Position numbers and translations under genes: made by a program | Part shown: positions 34,411 through 43,648 of the stretch, in pieces | Layout of the letters: every line of letters starts with the position of its first letter | How positions within the stretch are numbered: position 1 is the first letter of the stretch | Source of the DNA: Deltaproteobacteria bacterium | GTDB taxonomy: Bacteria; Desulfobacterota; Deferrisomatia; Deferrisomatales; JACRMM01 | Length of the DNA stretch: 64,000 bases | Reading direction: 5' to 3' | Assembly: GCA_016214985.1 (NCBI GenBank) | Contig: JACRMM010000012.1 | Location: forward strand, 105,454 to 169,453 | Notes under the pieces: model-generated | What the model saw: the letters and a program-made list of their open reading frames with translations, nothing else | The model's database searches: none | Told to the model about the DNA's origin: nothing

Positions 34411-36450
34411 ATGGGGTACACGGTCGACATCGACACGGGCGGAACCTTTACGGACGGTTTCTTCGCTAAGGGCGATCGGGTCGAGGCGGTCAAGGTTCCC
34501 ACCACGCCCCACGACCTGACGGTCTGCTTTCTCGAGTGCGTCCAGGCCGGGGCCGAGCGGTTCGGGGTGCCCGTGGAGGACCTTCTCTACGACGCCGAGA
34601 TCATTCGGTTTTCCAACACGATCGGTACCAACACCCTCATTCAGCGAGATGGCAGCAAGGTGGGGCTCCTCGTCACCAAGGGGCGCGAGGCCCTCGCGCC
34701 GACGAGCGACCGAGAAGGCAGGCCGCCTCTCGTGGCCCCGGACATGACCCTCGGGGTGGACGAGGCGGTTTCGGTGACCGGGGCCGTGTTGAAGGCGCCG
34801 GCCGAGCCGGACGTCCTGGCGGCCGCCCAGGCGCTGGTGGATCGGGGAGCGCGTTGCCTGGTCGTGGCGTTTTCCAATTCCGACATCAACGCCGCCAACG
34901 AGCGCCTGGCGCAGAAGGCGATCAAGCGGGAGTACCCGCGCGACTACCTGGGGTCGGTCCCGGTCTTCCTCTCGTCCAATATTTCGCCCCGCGCCGGGGA
35001 GGCCGAGCGGATCAACACGGCCGTGATCAACGCCTACATCCACGCGAGGCTCACCCGGCTTCTCTACAAAGCCGGCGAGGACCTGCGCCGGCGGCTCTAC
35101 CGGAAGAACCTCTTCATCGGCCACAACAACGGCGCGGTGGCCCGGGTAGCCAAGACACGCGCCATCCACACGTACAACTCCGGCCCCGCAGGGGGGCTCC
35201 TGGGTGCTCGGCTGATCGGAGACCTCTACGGTGTGCAGTGCCTGATCTCGGCGGACATGGGCGGGACCTCCTTCGACCTCGGTTACGTGCGTCGGGGTGA
35301 GCCCAGCTACACGCTTCGGCCGGACGTGGAGGGTTTTCCGGTGAACCTGCCCATGTTGTCGATCCGGGCGATCGGGGCCGGAGGGGGCTCCATCGCCTCG
35401 ATCGGGGGTGGGGAGTTGCGGGTGGGCCCCCGGTCGGCCGGCGCCTTGCCGGGGCCGGCCTGCTTCGACCTGGGCGGGGCCGAGCCCACGGTGACCGATG
35501 CCAACCTCGCCCTCGGGATCCTCGACGCCGACTGCTTCCTGGGTGGCGCGATGAAGCTCAACCGAGCGCGAGCGGTGACGGTCCTGGAGGAGAGACTCGC
35601 GCAGCCCCTGAGCGTCTCGGTGGAAGAAGCGGCCCTCCGGGTCAGGAAGACCGTCGACGAGACCATGGGGAGAGAGACACGGCGAGTCAAAGAGGAGCTG
35701 GCTGCTTTCGCCGACCCGATCCTCGTCGTCTACGGTGGGGCCGGGCCCGCCCACTGCTGCGACGTGGCTCGGATCGCCGGTCTCCGGAAGATCGTCATTA
35801 CGCCCTTCTCGGCAGTGTTCTCGGCCTTCGGCTCGTCGACCATGGACGTGGGGCATGCCTACTACCGCCGGATCGAAGCCCCACTGGCCGCCGGCGCCGA
35901 TCTCGGCGCGCTCGCTCGCGCGATCGGCGCCATGGAGAAGGAGGCGGCGCGCGATCTTCGGGGCGAGGGGTTTGCGCCCGACTCCGTCTCCTCCGAGCTC
36001 GAGCTCTTCGTTCGGCCCTCCAGTGCGACCACCGAGGTCAAGATCACCGCGGACCGCGACTTCCTCCAGAGCCCGAGCGCCGTGGAGGCAGTGACCCGCA
36101 GCGCGCAGGACGCGCTCGCTGCGGCCGGGGCCGGGGCCGTCGACGGGCTCACGGTGAGCACGGTGAGCCTGACAGTCCGCGCGCCGGTGCCCCACTACAC
36201 GATCGCCGAGGTTCCGCCGGCTCCGGGCGACCCGGCGGCGGCACAAAAGGGGGCTCGCCCGGTGTTCCTCGACCTCGCCCGGGGCTGGGAGACGCTTCCG
36301 GTCTATGACCTGGAGAGACTCGGACCGGGCCATACCCTGCGCGGCCCGGCCGTGGTGGAGTCCCCCACGACCACGCTCCTCGTCCAGTCCGGCTGGCGGC
36401 TCACGGTGGACGGCTACCGAAACTGCGTCCTGGAAGAGGTGTCCCGATGA
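34411..36450 (+). CDS. Ketone carboxylase ATPase subunit (HyuA/ApcA-like, first copy)
   Basis: 679 aa from ATG 34411, chosen over ATG 34396 because GGAGGGAGAGG lies directly before it and because the second copy starts the same way (MGYxVxID). Hydantoinase/oxoprolinase N domain with DIDTGGTFTD near the N terminus and NTIGTNTL, HyuA core with YNSGPAGG, ISADMGGTSFDLG and GGAGPAH (ASKHA ATP-binding motifs), and a C-terminal domain. In acetophenone carboxylase two such subunits are thought to phosphorylate ketone enolate and bicarbonate. First gene of the operon; overlaps the small subunit by 4 bases. Confidence 0.9.
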   Translation: MGYTVDIDTGGTFTDGFFAKGDRVEAVKVPTTPHDLTVCFLECVQAGAERFGVPVEDLLYDAEIIRFSNTIGTNTLIQRDGSKVGLLVTKGREALAPTSDREGRPPLVAPDMTLGVDEAVSVTGAVLKAPAEPDVLAAAQALVDRGARCLVVAFSNSDINAANERLAQKAIKREYPRDYLGSVPVFLSSNISPRAGEAERINTAVINAYIHARLTRLLYKAGEDLRRRLYRKNLFIGHNNGAVARVAKTRAIHTYNSGPAGGLLGARLIGDLYGVQCLISADMGGTSFDLGYVRRGEPSYTLRPDVEGFPVNLPMLSIRAIGAGGGSIASIGGGELRVGPRSAGALPGPACFDLGGAEPTVTDANLALGILDADCFLGGAMKLNRARAVTVLEERLAQPLSVSVEEAALRVRKTVDETMGRETRRVKEELAAFADPILVVYGGAGPAHCCDVARIAGLRKIVITPFSAVFSAFGSSTMDVGHAYYRRIEAPLAAGADLGALARAIGAMEKEAARDLRGEGFAPDSVSSELELFVRPSSATTEVKITADRDFLQSPSAVEAVTRSAQDALAAAGAGAVDGLTVSTVSLTVRAPVPHYTIAEVPPAPGDPAAAQKGARPVFLDLARGWETLPVYDLERLGPGHTLRGPAVVESPTTTLLVQSGWRLTVDGYRNCVLEEVSR

Positions 36451-36776
36451 GAGTGCGCATCACGGAATACCTGGAAGTCGACCTCACCAATGAGCAGTGG
36501 TGCTGCCAGCGATGCGGGCAAGCCCTGACCGGGGCCCGGCAGAGCTACAAGAGGGGTTGTCTGGTCGCCGAGCGGCCGCTCGCCGAGGTGCACCCGCCCT
36601 TGGTGGAGGGACAGTCCTTCAGCTTCTGCCCCGACCCGGACTATTGCCGACTCCTGGAGTTCTACTGTCCGACGTGCGGGACGCTTCTGGAGAACGAGTA
36701 CCTCCCGCCCGGGCATCCGATGACCCACGACATCGAACTCGACATCGACGCCCTGAAGACCCGGTACGGGGTGTGA
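36447..36776 (+). CDS. Small zinc-type subunit of ketone carboxylase (ApcB/AcxC-like)
   Basis: 109 aa. Begins with RITEYLEVDL and has two cysteine pairs, CCQRCG (about 19-24) and CPTCG, plus single cysteines between, consistent with a zinc site. This is the size and pattern of the gamma/small subunit of acetone and acetophenone carboxylases. Its start overlaps the HyuA stop and its stop is one base before the next gene, so the order is fixed by coupling. Confidence 0.85.
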   Translation: MRVRITEYLEVDLTNEQWCCQRCGQALTGARQSYKRGCLVAERPLAEVHPPLVEGQSFSFCPDPDYCRLLEFYCPTCGTLLENEYLPPGHPMTHDIELDIDALKTRYGV

Positions 36777-36777
36777 G

Positions 36778-37725
36778 ATGGAGACGGGTCGAGAGCTCTT
36801 TGACCGCTTCCTTCGCGGCGATCGAGTGCCACGGGCGGCCTTCCTCCCGTTCCTCTCGACCCTCGCCGCCAGGGTCGGGGGTACGACCCTCGAGCGCATG
36901 ACATCCGACCCGGGCGCCTGGGCGGCAAGCCTTCTGAAGGCCGCCGACCTCCTGGACGCCGACGGGGTGGTCGTGGGATTTGACTGGACCCTCCTCGCCG
37001 AAGGCTGCGGGGCGCGCATCGGATGGGACGGTGACCGCCCCAGGGTGGAGGGGCCAACCCGGAGCCTTTCGGACGCGCCGGAGAGCGTGGGGCGGCTGGC
37101 CACGGCGCTGGAGGCGGCCCGGCGGGTCTTCGCCGTGTGCCGCCCGCGCCGAGGCTGTGTCGCAGCCCTGACCGGACCGGTCACGCTCGCGCACCAGCTC
37201 TTCGGCCCCGAGGAGGCTTCGGGGCGGCTCGCCGACGCCAAGCTGCTCACGGTGCGAGTGGCGGAGGCGATCTGCCGGGAGCGGCCGGACATGCTCTGTC
37301 TGCTGGAGCGAGGGGAGTGGGGGCCGGAGGGCCCGACCCCTGCCCACCGGCGGGTCTACAGCACGCTGAAGAATGTCGCCTCCTACTACAACATTCCCCT
37401 GGTCCTGTATCTGGAGGACTACGACCCCCCAACCCTCGCCTCCCTCGCAGCGTTGCGGGCCGACGTCTATCTGTTGGGCCCAGCCCCGGGCAACCGCGAC
37501 CCGGCCCCCGGTGACCTCCTGCACCTGACGGCCGAGGCCCAGGGGCTGGGCCCGTGCCTGGCCCTGGACGATGTCACCGCCGTCGACGAGTGGGCGCGCC
37601 TGGGGCAGGAGATCGGGTCCCAGCTCCGAGGATGGTTCGCGGCGGGCTTCGATCCGCCGGGGCGGGAGGTGGACCTGGAGACGGCGCACGTGGTGGTTCG
37701 AAGGATTCGCGAACTGCGCCGGTGA
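36778..37725 (+). CDS. URO-D-fold protein inside the carboxylase operon (epsilon-subunit candidate)
   Basis: 315 aa, about 34 kDa. Uroporphyrinogen decarboxylase-like TIM barrel: N-terminal RVPRAAFLPF, DGVVVGFDWTLLAEGCG, ALTGPVTLAHQLFG and LGPAPGNRDPAPGD. It lacks context for haem synthesis. Acetophenone carboxylase of Aromatoleum has a loosely bound 34-kDa epsilon subunit needed for activity; the match in size and operon position suggests this is its equivalent. Whether the Aromatoleum subunit has the same fold was not checked. It could also be a corrinoid or C1 methyltransferase-like enzyme. Confidence 0.65.
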   Translation: METGRELFDRFLRGDRVPRAAFLPFLSTLAARVGGTTLERMTSDPGAWAASLLKAADLLDADGVVVGFDWTLLAEGCGARIGWDGDRPRVEGPTRSLSDAPESVGRLATALEAARRVFAVCRPRRGCVAALTGPVTLAHQLFGPEEASGRLADAKLLTVRVAEAICRERPDMLCLLERGEWGPEGPTPAHRRVYSTLKNVASYYNIPLVLYLEDYDPPTLASLAALRADVYLLGPAPGNRDPAPGDLLHLTAEAQGLGPCLALDDVTAVDEWARLGQEIGSQLRGWFAAGFDPPGREVDLETAHVVVRRIRELRR

Positions 37726-37750
37726 CGGCCAAGTGCGAAGGAGAGATGGG

Positions 37751-39889
37751 ATGGGATACAGCGTCAACATCGACATCGGCGGCACGTTCACCGACTTCTT
37801 TTCCATGGCCGACGGCGGGGCGGTCCAGGTCACCAAGACCCCTTCGACCCACTACGACCTCTCGGTGGGGTTCATGAAGGGGCTCCAGGAGCTCGCCCGC
37901 GGCTACGGCCGGAACCTGGGGGAGTTCCTGTCCGAGACCGAGGCCGTCCACTACTGCACGACGGTGGGCACGAACGCCTTGATCGAGCGCACCGGCCCCA
38001 AGCTCGGGTTCATTACCACAGCGGGGTTCGAAGATGCCCTCTTCCTCGGGCGGGCTCGCAGCTGGGCCGACGGGGCCTCGAGCCAGGAAAACCGGGACCT
38101 CTCTCGGATTCGGAAGCCGGAGCCCCTGATCTCGCGGGACATGGTGGTCGGCCTTCGGGAGCGCATCGACTGCTTCGGCAAGGTCGTCTGCCCTCTCTCC
38201 CGGGACGAGGTGCTGGAGAAGCTCCAGACCCTGGTGGACCGGGGCGCCATGGGGTTCGTGGTGTGCCTCCTGTGGTCTTTTGCCAGCCCGGCCCACGAGC
38301 GGATGGTCAAGGAGATCATCGAGGAGGAGTACCCGGAGGATTACCTGGGCTCCATGCCCGTGACCCTGTCGAGCGACGTCTCCCCCAAGTCGGGGGAATA
38401 CACCCGCTTCACGACCGCTACGGTCAACGCCTACATCCACGGGGTCATGGCCGAACAGCTAGCAAAGCTCACCCACGAGCTGCGAGACGGCGGCTATCGA
38501 AAGCCCCTGATCCTCGTGCACAACACCGGCGGGAGAAAGAAGGTCTCGCGCACTCGCGCGGTCCTCACCCACAACGCGGGCCCGGTGGCCGGGCTCCACG
38601 GGGCGCTCACCCTGGGCCGGCGCTACGGGTACGACGACGTGATCTTCACCGACATGGGCGGAACGTCCTTCGACATCGGGGTGATCACCGGAGGGCGGAT
38701 GCGCACCTACGACTTCGTCCCCGTAATCGACCGCTGGCGAACGAACATCCCGGCCATCGAGGTGAAGTCCATCGGCGCGGGCGGCGGCTCCATCGCTTGG
38801 GTCAACGCGCTCCTGGGCGGCAGCCTCGAGGTCGGGCCCCAGTCCGCGGGCTCCATGCCCGGTCCCGCGTGCTACGACAAGGGGGGGCAGGAGCCCACGG
38901 TCACCGACGCGGATCTCGTGCTCGGCTACATCAACCCCGACAACTACCTGGGCGGGAAGATGCTGCTCGACCCGGAGCTGAGCGCCCAGGTGATCCAGAA
39001 GAAGATCGCCGGCCCTCTGGGGATCGACGCAGTGGAGGCGGCGGTGCGCATCCGGCGGATCGTCGACGCCCGGATGGGGCAAGAGGTCTTCAACGAGGTG
39101 GCGCTCAAGGGCCACGATCCGCGGGACTTCGTCCTCTTCGCCTGCGGCGGCGCCGGGCCCACCCACGCCTGCGACTTCGCCCCCTACCTCGGGGTCAGGA
39201 AGGTCGTCGCCTCGCCGTTTTCCCCGGTCTTCGGGGCCTTCGGCGCCTCGACGGTGAAGATCCAGCAGGTGTGGGAGAGGTCGAAGACGCTCAAGGTCTT
39301 CCGCTGGGCCGACCAGGCCTACTCCGAGGACCTGGAGGGGTTCAACTCGGTCGTCGACGAGCTCAAGGACCTGGCGCTCCGGGATCTGTGGCTCGAGGGG
39401 TACCGCCCGGACCAGATCCGGTTCGAGTTGGAGCTCGAGATGCGCTACGGCATGCAGTACAACCTGACCAAGATCGTCTCCCCCCGCCTCAACGCCCAAA
39501 GCCCCTCGGACTTCCGCGAGGTCTGCGACCGCTTCACGGCGCAGTACTCGGCCACCTACTCCCCCGAGGCCACCTTCCCGGTGGGCGGGATCAACGTGGA
39601 GTGCTTCTACCTCACGGCGTCGGTGGAAAAGGCCGAGTTCGAGCCCCCGGCCGAGCCCGAGACGGGGCCCGAGCCGGCCGCGACCGCGCGCAGGGAGAGC
39701 CGCAATGCCTACTGGCCGTCCCTGGGAGGCTTCCGGCAGACGCCGGTCTATGCCTTCGAGGCCTTGAACCCCGGCAATACCCTGGAAGGGCCCGTCCTGG
39801 TGGAGGCCCGCGATACCACCTACGTCGTCGGCCCCGGCTGGCGCTTCACCCTGGACCGGTATCGAAACGGCGTCCTGGAGCAGAAGTAG
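37751..39889 (+). CDS. Ketone carboxylase ATPase subunit (HyuA/ApcC-like, second copy)
   Basis: 712 aa from ATG 37751. Same architecture as the first copy but clearly distinct in sequence: DIGGTFTD near residue 9, TTVGTNALIERTG, HNAGPVAGLHGA, FTDMGGTSFDIG and CGGAGPTHACD. Two different HyuA-type subunits in one operon separate acetophenone-carboxylase-type enzymes from acetone carboxylase and hydantoinases, which have one. One copy is expected to act on the ketone and the other on bicarbonate. 25 bases after the URO-D-like gene. Confidence 0.9.
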   Translation: MGYSVNIDIGGTFTDFFSMADGGAVQVTKTPSTHYDLSVGFMKGLQELARGYGRNLGEFLSETEAVHYCTTVGTNALIERTGPKLGFITTAGFEDALFLGRARSWADGASSQENRDLSRIRKPEPLISRDMVVGLRERIDCFGKVVCPLSRDEVLEKLQTLVDRGAMGFVVCLLWSFASPAHERMVKEIIEEEYPEDYLGSMPVTLSSDVSPKSGEYTRFTTATVNAYIHGVMAEQLAKLTHELRDGGYRKPLILVHNTGGRKKVSRTRAVLTHNAGPVAGLHGALTLGRRYGYDDVIFTDMGGTSFDIGVITGGRMRTYDFVPVIDRWRTNIPAIEVKSIGAGGGSIAWVNALLGGSLEVGPQSAGSMPGPACYDKGGQEPTVTDADLVLGYINPDNYLGGKMLLDPELSAQVIQKKIAGPLGIDAVEAAVRIRRIVDARMGQEVFNEVALKGHDPRDFVLFACGGAGPTHACDFAPYLGVRKVVASPFSPVFGAFGASTVKIQQVWERSKTLKVFRWADQAYSEDLEGFNSVVDELKDLALRDLWLEGYRPDQIRFELELEMRYGMQYNLTKIVSPRLNAQSPSDFREVCDRFTAQYSATYSPEATFPVGGINVECFYLTASVEKAEFEPPAEPETGPEPAATARRESRNAYWPSLGGFRQTPVYAFEALNPGNTLEGPVLVEARDTTYVVGPGWRFTLDRYRNGVLEQK

Positions 39890-39921
39890 GCGCGCAGCCG
39901 CAGGATGCGAGAGGAGGAAAC

Positions 39922-42006
39922 ATGAGCAGCATGGCCTATGGCAGGGACACAGAAGTCGTCCAGCGGCTCCGACCCGAGCCGATGACCGCCGCAGAAGCTG
40001 CGGCCCAGGCGGAGATCGACGAGATCGACTTCGAGATCTTTCGCCACAAGATGGACATGATCGCCCAGGAGGGAAAAGAGACGACCATGAAGCTCGGCGC
40101 GTCGGCGGGGATGCGCTGGGGCGACGTGGCGTTCGGAATCTACACGGCCCAGGGAGACCTCGCGGTGGTGGCCACCGGCATCTGGTTCCACGCGGTGCTC
40201 GGTCAGATCCCGGTCAAGTACATCGTCAAACACTGGGTGGACGACCCTACCGTCGCCGTCCGGGAAGGGGACTCCTTCTTCTTCAACGATCCCTTTTACT
40301 GCGGCGTTCATCCGGCCGACATGGGGCTCGTGGTGCCCGTGTTCCACGGCGGGGAGCTCGTGTGCTTCGTCGGCGCGGTCGTGCACACGGGGGAGAGCGG
40401 CGGCACCGACCCGGGCGGGATGAGCAACAACGCCCGATCCAAGTACGACGAGGGCCTCAAGGTCCCGCCCTTGAAGATCGGGGAGAACTTCGCCCTCAAG
40501 GAAGACGTGCTGACCCTGTTCGCCTCCATGGTGCGGGATCCCCGCACCATGATCCTGGACATCAAGGCGAGGCTCGCGGCGTCCCGGATCGCCCAGCGGC
40601 GGATCCTGGAGCTCATCGACCGAAAAGGCGGGGCGGGACAGAGCGGGCGGGAGTTCTTTCTCGGGGCCCTTCGGAAAATCCTCGCCGTCACGGCCGAGGC
40701 GGCACGCAAGAAGGTGCGCCTGCTGCACGACGGCACGTTCCGCCAGCCGCGGTTCCTGGACACCGTGGGCCCGGAGGCGGGTCTCACGAAGATCAACATC
40801 ACCCTGACCAAGAAGGGTGACCGCCTGAAGCTCGCGTTCCACGACACCTCACCCATGCTCCCGGACAAGCCCCTCAACACGTACTTCCAGGGCATCATCG
40901 GCCTCACCATGGTGTACCTCTGCGGCTGGTTCTTTCACGACCTCCCGGCGAACAACGGCCTCCTGGACGTTCTCGAATGGGACTTCCCGGAGGATGCGCT
41001 GGTCAACGCCAAGGGCGACGCTCCCACCTCCCTGGCCCCGTTCCCCCAGACCGCCCACGCCCACGGCATCTTTCTCTGCGGCGCCCGGATGACCTATCAC
41101 CTGGACCCGCTGCGGGCGGTCGCGGCCTGGTACCAGGGCTTCGGCGTCCCCATCTTCGGCGGGATGAACCAGTGGGGAGAGCCGATCGCGGACATCACCC
41201 CCGAGCTCAACGCGACGGGCGCCGGGGCACGATCGGACCTGGACGGCGTCGACGGAGCGGGGTCCTACTTCGCCACCATGAGCGACTGCTCCGACGTGGA
41301 GACGACCGAGGCGGACCGGCCGTTCCTGTACCTGTACCGCAACTACTTCCGAAATTCGTACGGGCACGGCAGGTACCGGGGCGGAGCGGGCGTAGGCTTC
41401 GGCCTGATGATCCACAACGTGCCCTGGCTTGCGCTGGGTGCGTTCGGCTACGGCTCCAAGTTCCCCTCCACCATGGGCATCTTCGGCGGGTATGCGACGC
41501 CTCCGGTCTTCATCCAGACGGTGCGCGGAAGCAACGTCGCCACGCTCCTCGGCCAGGCCGACGTCTCGCTGCCCACGACCCTGGATGGGACGTACCAGGA
41601 AGGCAACCCCGAGACAGGGGGGCGGGAGCTGCACCACATCACCTGCTCGGTGCGCCCTTACGCGCAGGGGGACACCTTCTACGTGCCCGTTGGGGGCGGC
41701 GCCGGATACGGGGACTCCCTGGAGCGGGACCCGGAGGCGGTGGTCAAAGACCTTCGGGAGGGCCTCGCCACCCCCTGGGCGGCGAAGAACGTGTACTACG
41801 TGGTCTACGACGAAGAGACGCTTCGCCTCGATCCGGATCGGACCCGGGCGGCCAGGGAGCGGGTGCGGGAGGAACGAAAGGCGCGAGGCAAGCCCTACGA
41901 CGAGTTCGAGGCGGAGTGGGCGAAGCTTCGACCCCCGGACGCGGTACTCACCTACTACGGCGCGTACCCCCACCCGAGCCGACCCGCCGGGGCGGGCGCC
42001 TCTTGA
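39922..42006 (+). CDS. Ketone carboxylase large subunit (HyuB/ApcD-like)
   Basis: 694 aa from ATG 39922 with GAGGAGG 5 bases upstream. Hydantoinase B/oxoprolinase domain throughout: FEIFRHKMDMIAQE, FFFNDPFYCGVHPADMG, NNARSKYDEGLKVPP, and the late YRGGAGVGFG and GGGAGYGD motifs. In acetophenone carboxylase this (beta) subunit holds the site where the activated ketone and CO2 meet. The sequence is full length with no gaps, so the complex should be functional. Confidence 0.9.
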   Translation: MSSMAYGRDTEVVQRLRPEPMTAAEAAAQAEIDEIDFEIFRHKMDMIAQEGKETTMKLGASAGMRWGDVAFGIYTAQGDLAVVATGIWFHAVLGQIPVKYIVKHWVDDPTVAVREGDSFFFNDPFYCGVHPADMGLVVPVFHGGELVCFVGAVVHTGESGGTDPGGMSNNARSKYDEGLKVPPLKIGENFALKEDVLTLFASMVRDPRTMILDIKARLAASRIAQRRILELIDRKGGAGQSGREFFLGALRKILAVTAEAARKKVRLLHDGTFRQPRFLDTVGPEAGLTKINITLTKKGDRLKLAFHDTSPMLPDKPLNTYFQGIIGLTMVYLCGWFFHDLPANNGLLDVLEWDFPEDALVNAKGDAPTSLAPFPQTAHAHGIFLCGARMTYHLDPLRAVAAWYQGFGVPIFGGMNQWGEPIADITPELNATGAGARSDLDGVDGAGSYFATMSDCSDVETTEADRPFLYLYRNYFRNSYGHGRYRGGAGVGFGLMIHNVPWLALGAFGYGSKFPSTMGIFGGYATPPVFIQTVRGSNVATLLGQADVSLPTTLDGTYQEGNPETGGRELHHITCSVRPYAQGDTFYVPVGGGAGYGDSLERDPEAVVKDLREGLATPWAAKNVYYVVYDEETLRLDPDRTRAARERVREERKARGKPYDEFEAEWAKLRPPDAVLTYYGAYPHPSRPAGAGAS

Positions 42007-42027
42007 ACCGACATCAGGAGAACGGAC

Positions 42028-43626
42028 ATGGCGACGGCAGACACGGCGAGGGAGCGGACGATCCACGGGGTGCTGCGGCAGAAGGCAGAACAGTGGGGAG
42101 AGCGGATCTTCTTCCACTTCCAGGACAGGGGCTATAGCTACCGGGACCTGGAGCGCGAGTCCGATCGAGTCGCGGCAGGGCTCCAGGCCCTGGGGATCGG
42201 GAAGGGCGACAAGGTGGCCATCCTCATGGGCAACCGACCCGAGTTCCTCTTCCTCTGGTTCGGGCTGTGCAAGCTCGGCGCGGTTGAGGTGCCCATCAAC
42301 ACCGCCCACCGGGGCGACATCCTCTCCTACATGTTCGCCCAGGCCGACTGTCGCCTGGTCGTGGTCGAGGCCCCGTACGTGGACCGCTTGGGCCCCCTGC
42401 TCCCCGGTCTTCCGGCCTTGGAGGGGCTCGTCGTCCTGGGTGAGCCCGGAGAGCCCATTCCCAGCGCGGGGAAGCCGGTGTCGGATTACGGGGCCGTGGT
42501 CGACAACTCCGGGGAGTTTCAGGCGCCGGAGGTGCTCTGGTCCGACCCCTTTGCCATCCTGTTCACCTCCGGCACCACCGGCCCAAGCAAAGGGGCGCTG
42601 ATGCCCCACAACTACGCGCTCTTCATGGGGCAGATCATCGTCGAGTCGGGTGGGTACCTCGAGACGGACTGCCTGTACAACACCCTTCCCCTCTTCCACG
42701 GCAACGCCCAGCTGCTATCGGCCATGCCCGCGCTGATGAGCGGGGCCCGGATGGTCCTGGCCGAGCGGTTCTCTGCGAGCCGCTTCTGGCCCGACATAAG
42801 GAACCACGGCTGCACCGAGTTCAACTACATCGGCGGCATCATCCCCATCCTGCTGAAGGCCGAACCCAAGCTCGACGACGCGGACAACCCGCTGCGCCTC
42901 CTGTTCGGGGGGGGCTGTCCGCCGGACCTCTTCGACGAGGTGGAGCGCCGGTTCGGCGTGACGCTCCTGGAGGGCTACGGGATGAGCGAGATTGGCCTGC
43001 CCCTGCTCAACACCTTCCGATCCCGAAAGAAGGGCACGATCGGCAAGCCCGCCTACGGGTGTCGCGTCAAGATCGTCGACGACGAAGGCGTAGAGGTGGG
43101 CCCCGGAGTCGTGGGGGAGATGTGGGTGCGGACCGAGGAGCCCCACACGATGCTGCTCGAGTACTACAAGATGCCCGAGAAGACCGTGGAGGCCTGGCGG
43201 GATCTCTGGTTCCACACCGGCGACTTCGGAGTGAAAGACGAAGACGGCTACTTTCGTTTCGTGGACCGGAAGAAGGACGCTCTGCGGCGCCGCGGCGAGA
43301 ACATCAGCTCCTACGAAGTGGAGAAGATCGTCAACCTGCACCCGGCGGTCCTCGAGTCCGCGGCCGTGGCCGTGAAGTCCGAGCTGTCGGAGGACGAGGT
43401 CCTGATCTGCGTGACCCTGCGTCCGGGCCAGAGTCTCTCGCCCGAAGCGCTCCTCGACTACTGCCAGGAACGGATGGCCTACTTCATGGTTCCCCGATAC
43501 GTGCGGTTCCTGGAGGAGCTCCCCAAGACAGCGACGCAGAAGGTGCAGAAGGCAGAGCTCAGGGCCGCCGCAGTGGCGCCCGGAACGTGGGATCGCGAGG
43601 CGGCCGGCTACCAGGTGAAACGCTGA
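42028..43626 (+). CDS. Acyl-CoA ligase, probably for the 3-oxo acid
   Basis: 532 aa ANL-family adenylate-forming enzyme. ATP loop FTSGTTGPSKGA (about 178-189), EGYGMSEIG, GDFGVKDEDGYFRFVDRKKD, and a C-terminal catalytic Lys in TATQKVQKAEL. It follows the carboxylase by 21 bases. In the acetophenone pathway benzoylacetate is turned to its CoA ester by such a ligase, and the same step is inferred here for the carboxylated ketone. Closest textbook relatives are crotonobetaine/carnitine or medium-chain ligases (CaiC-like); substrate unproven. Confidence 0.85.
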   Translation: MATADTARERTIHGVLRQKAEQWGERIFFHFQDRGYSYRDLERESDRVAAGLQALGIGKGDKVAILMGNRPEFLFLWFGLCKLGAVEVPINTAHRGDILSYMFAQADCRLVVVEAPYVDRLGPLLPGLPALEGLVVLGEPGEPIPSAGKPVSDYGAVVDNSGEFQAPEVLWSDPFAILFTSGTTGPSKGALMPHNYALFMGQIIVESGGYLETDCLYNTLPLFHGNAQLLSAMPALMSGARMVLAERFSASRFWPDIRNHGCTEFNYIGGIIPILLKAEPKLDDADNPLRLLFGGGCPPDLFDEVERRFGVTLLEGYGMSEIGLPLLNTFRSRKKGTIGKPAYGCRVKIVDDEGVEVGPGVVGEMWVRTEEPHTMLLEYYKMPEKTVEAWRDLWFHTGDFGVKDEDGYFRFVDRKKDALRRRGENISSYEVEKIVNLHPAVLESAAVAVKSELSEDEVLICVTLRPGQSLSPEALLDYCQERMAYFMVPRYVRFLEELPKTATQKVQKAELRAAAVAPGTWDREAAGYQVKR

Positions 43627-43648
43627 TGCGCGCAACGAGGAGAGATCC

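Noticed and set aside
38263..39921. Extension of the HyuB-type subunit upstream to 38263
   Set aside because: It is an alternate frame of the second HyuA gene, low in complexity; the ATG at 39922 has a good ribosome-binding site.
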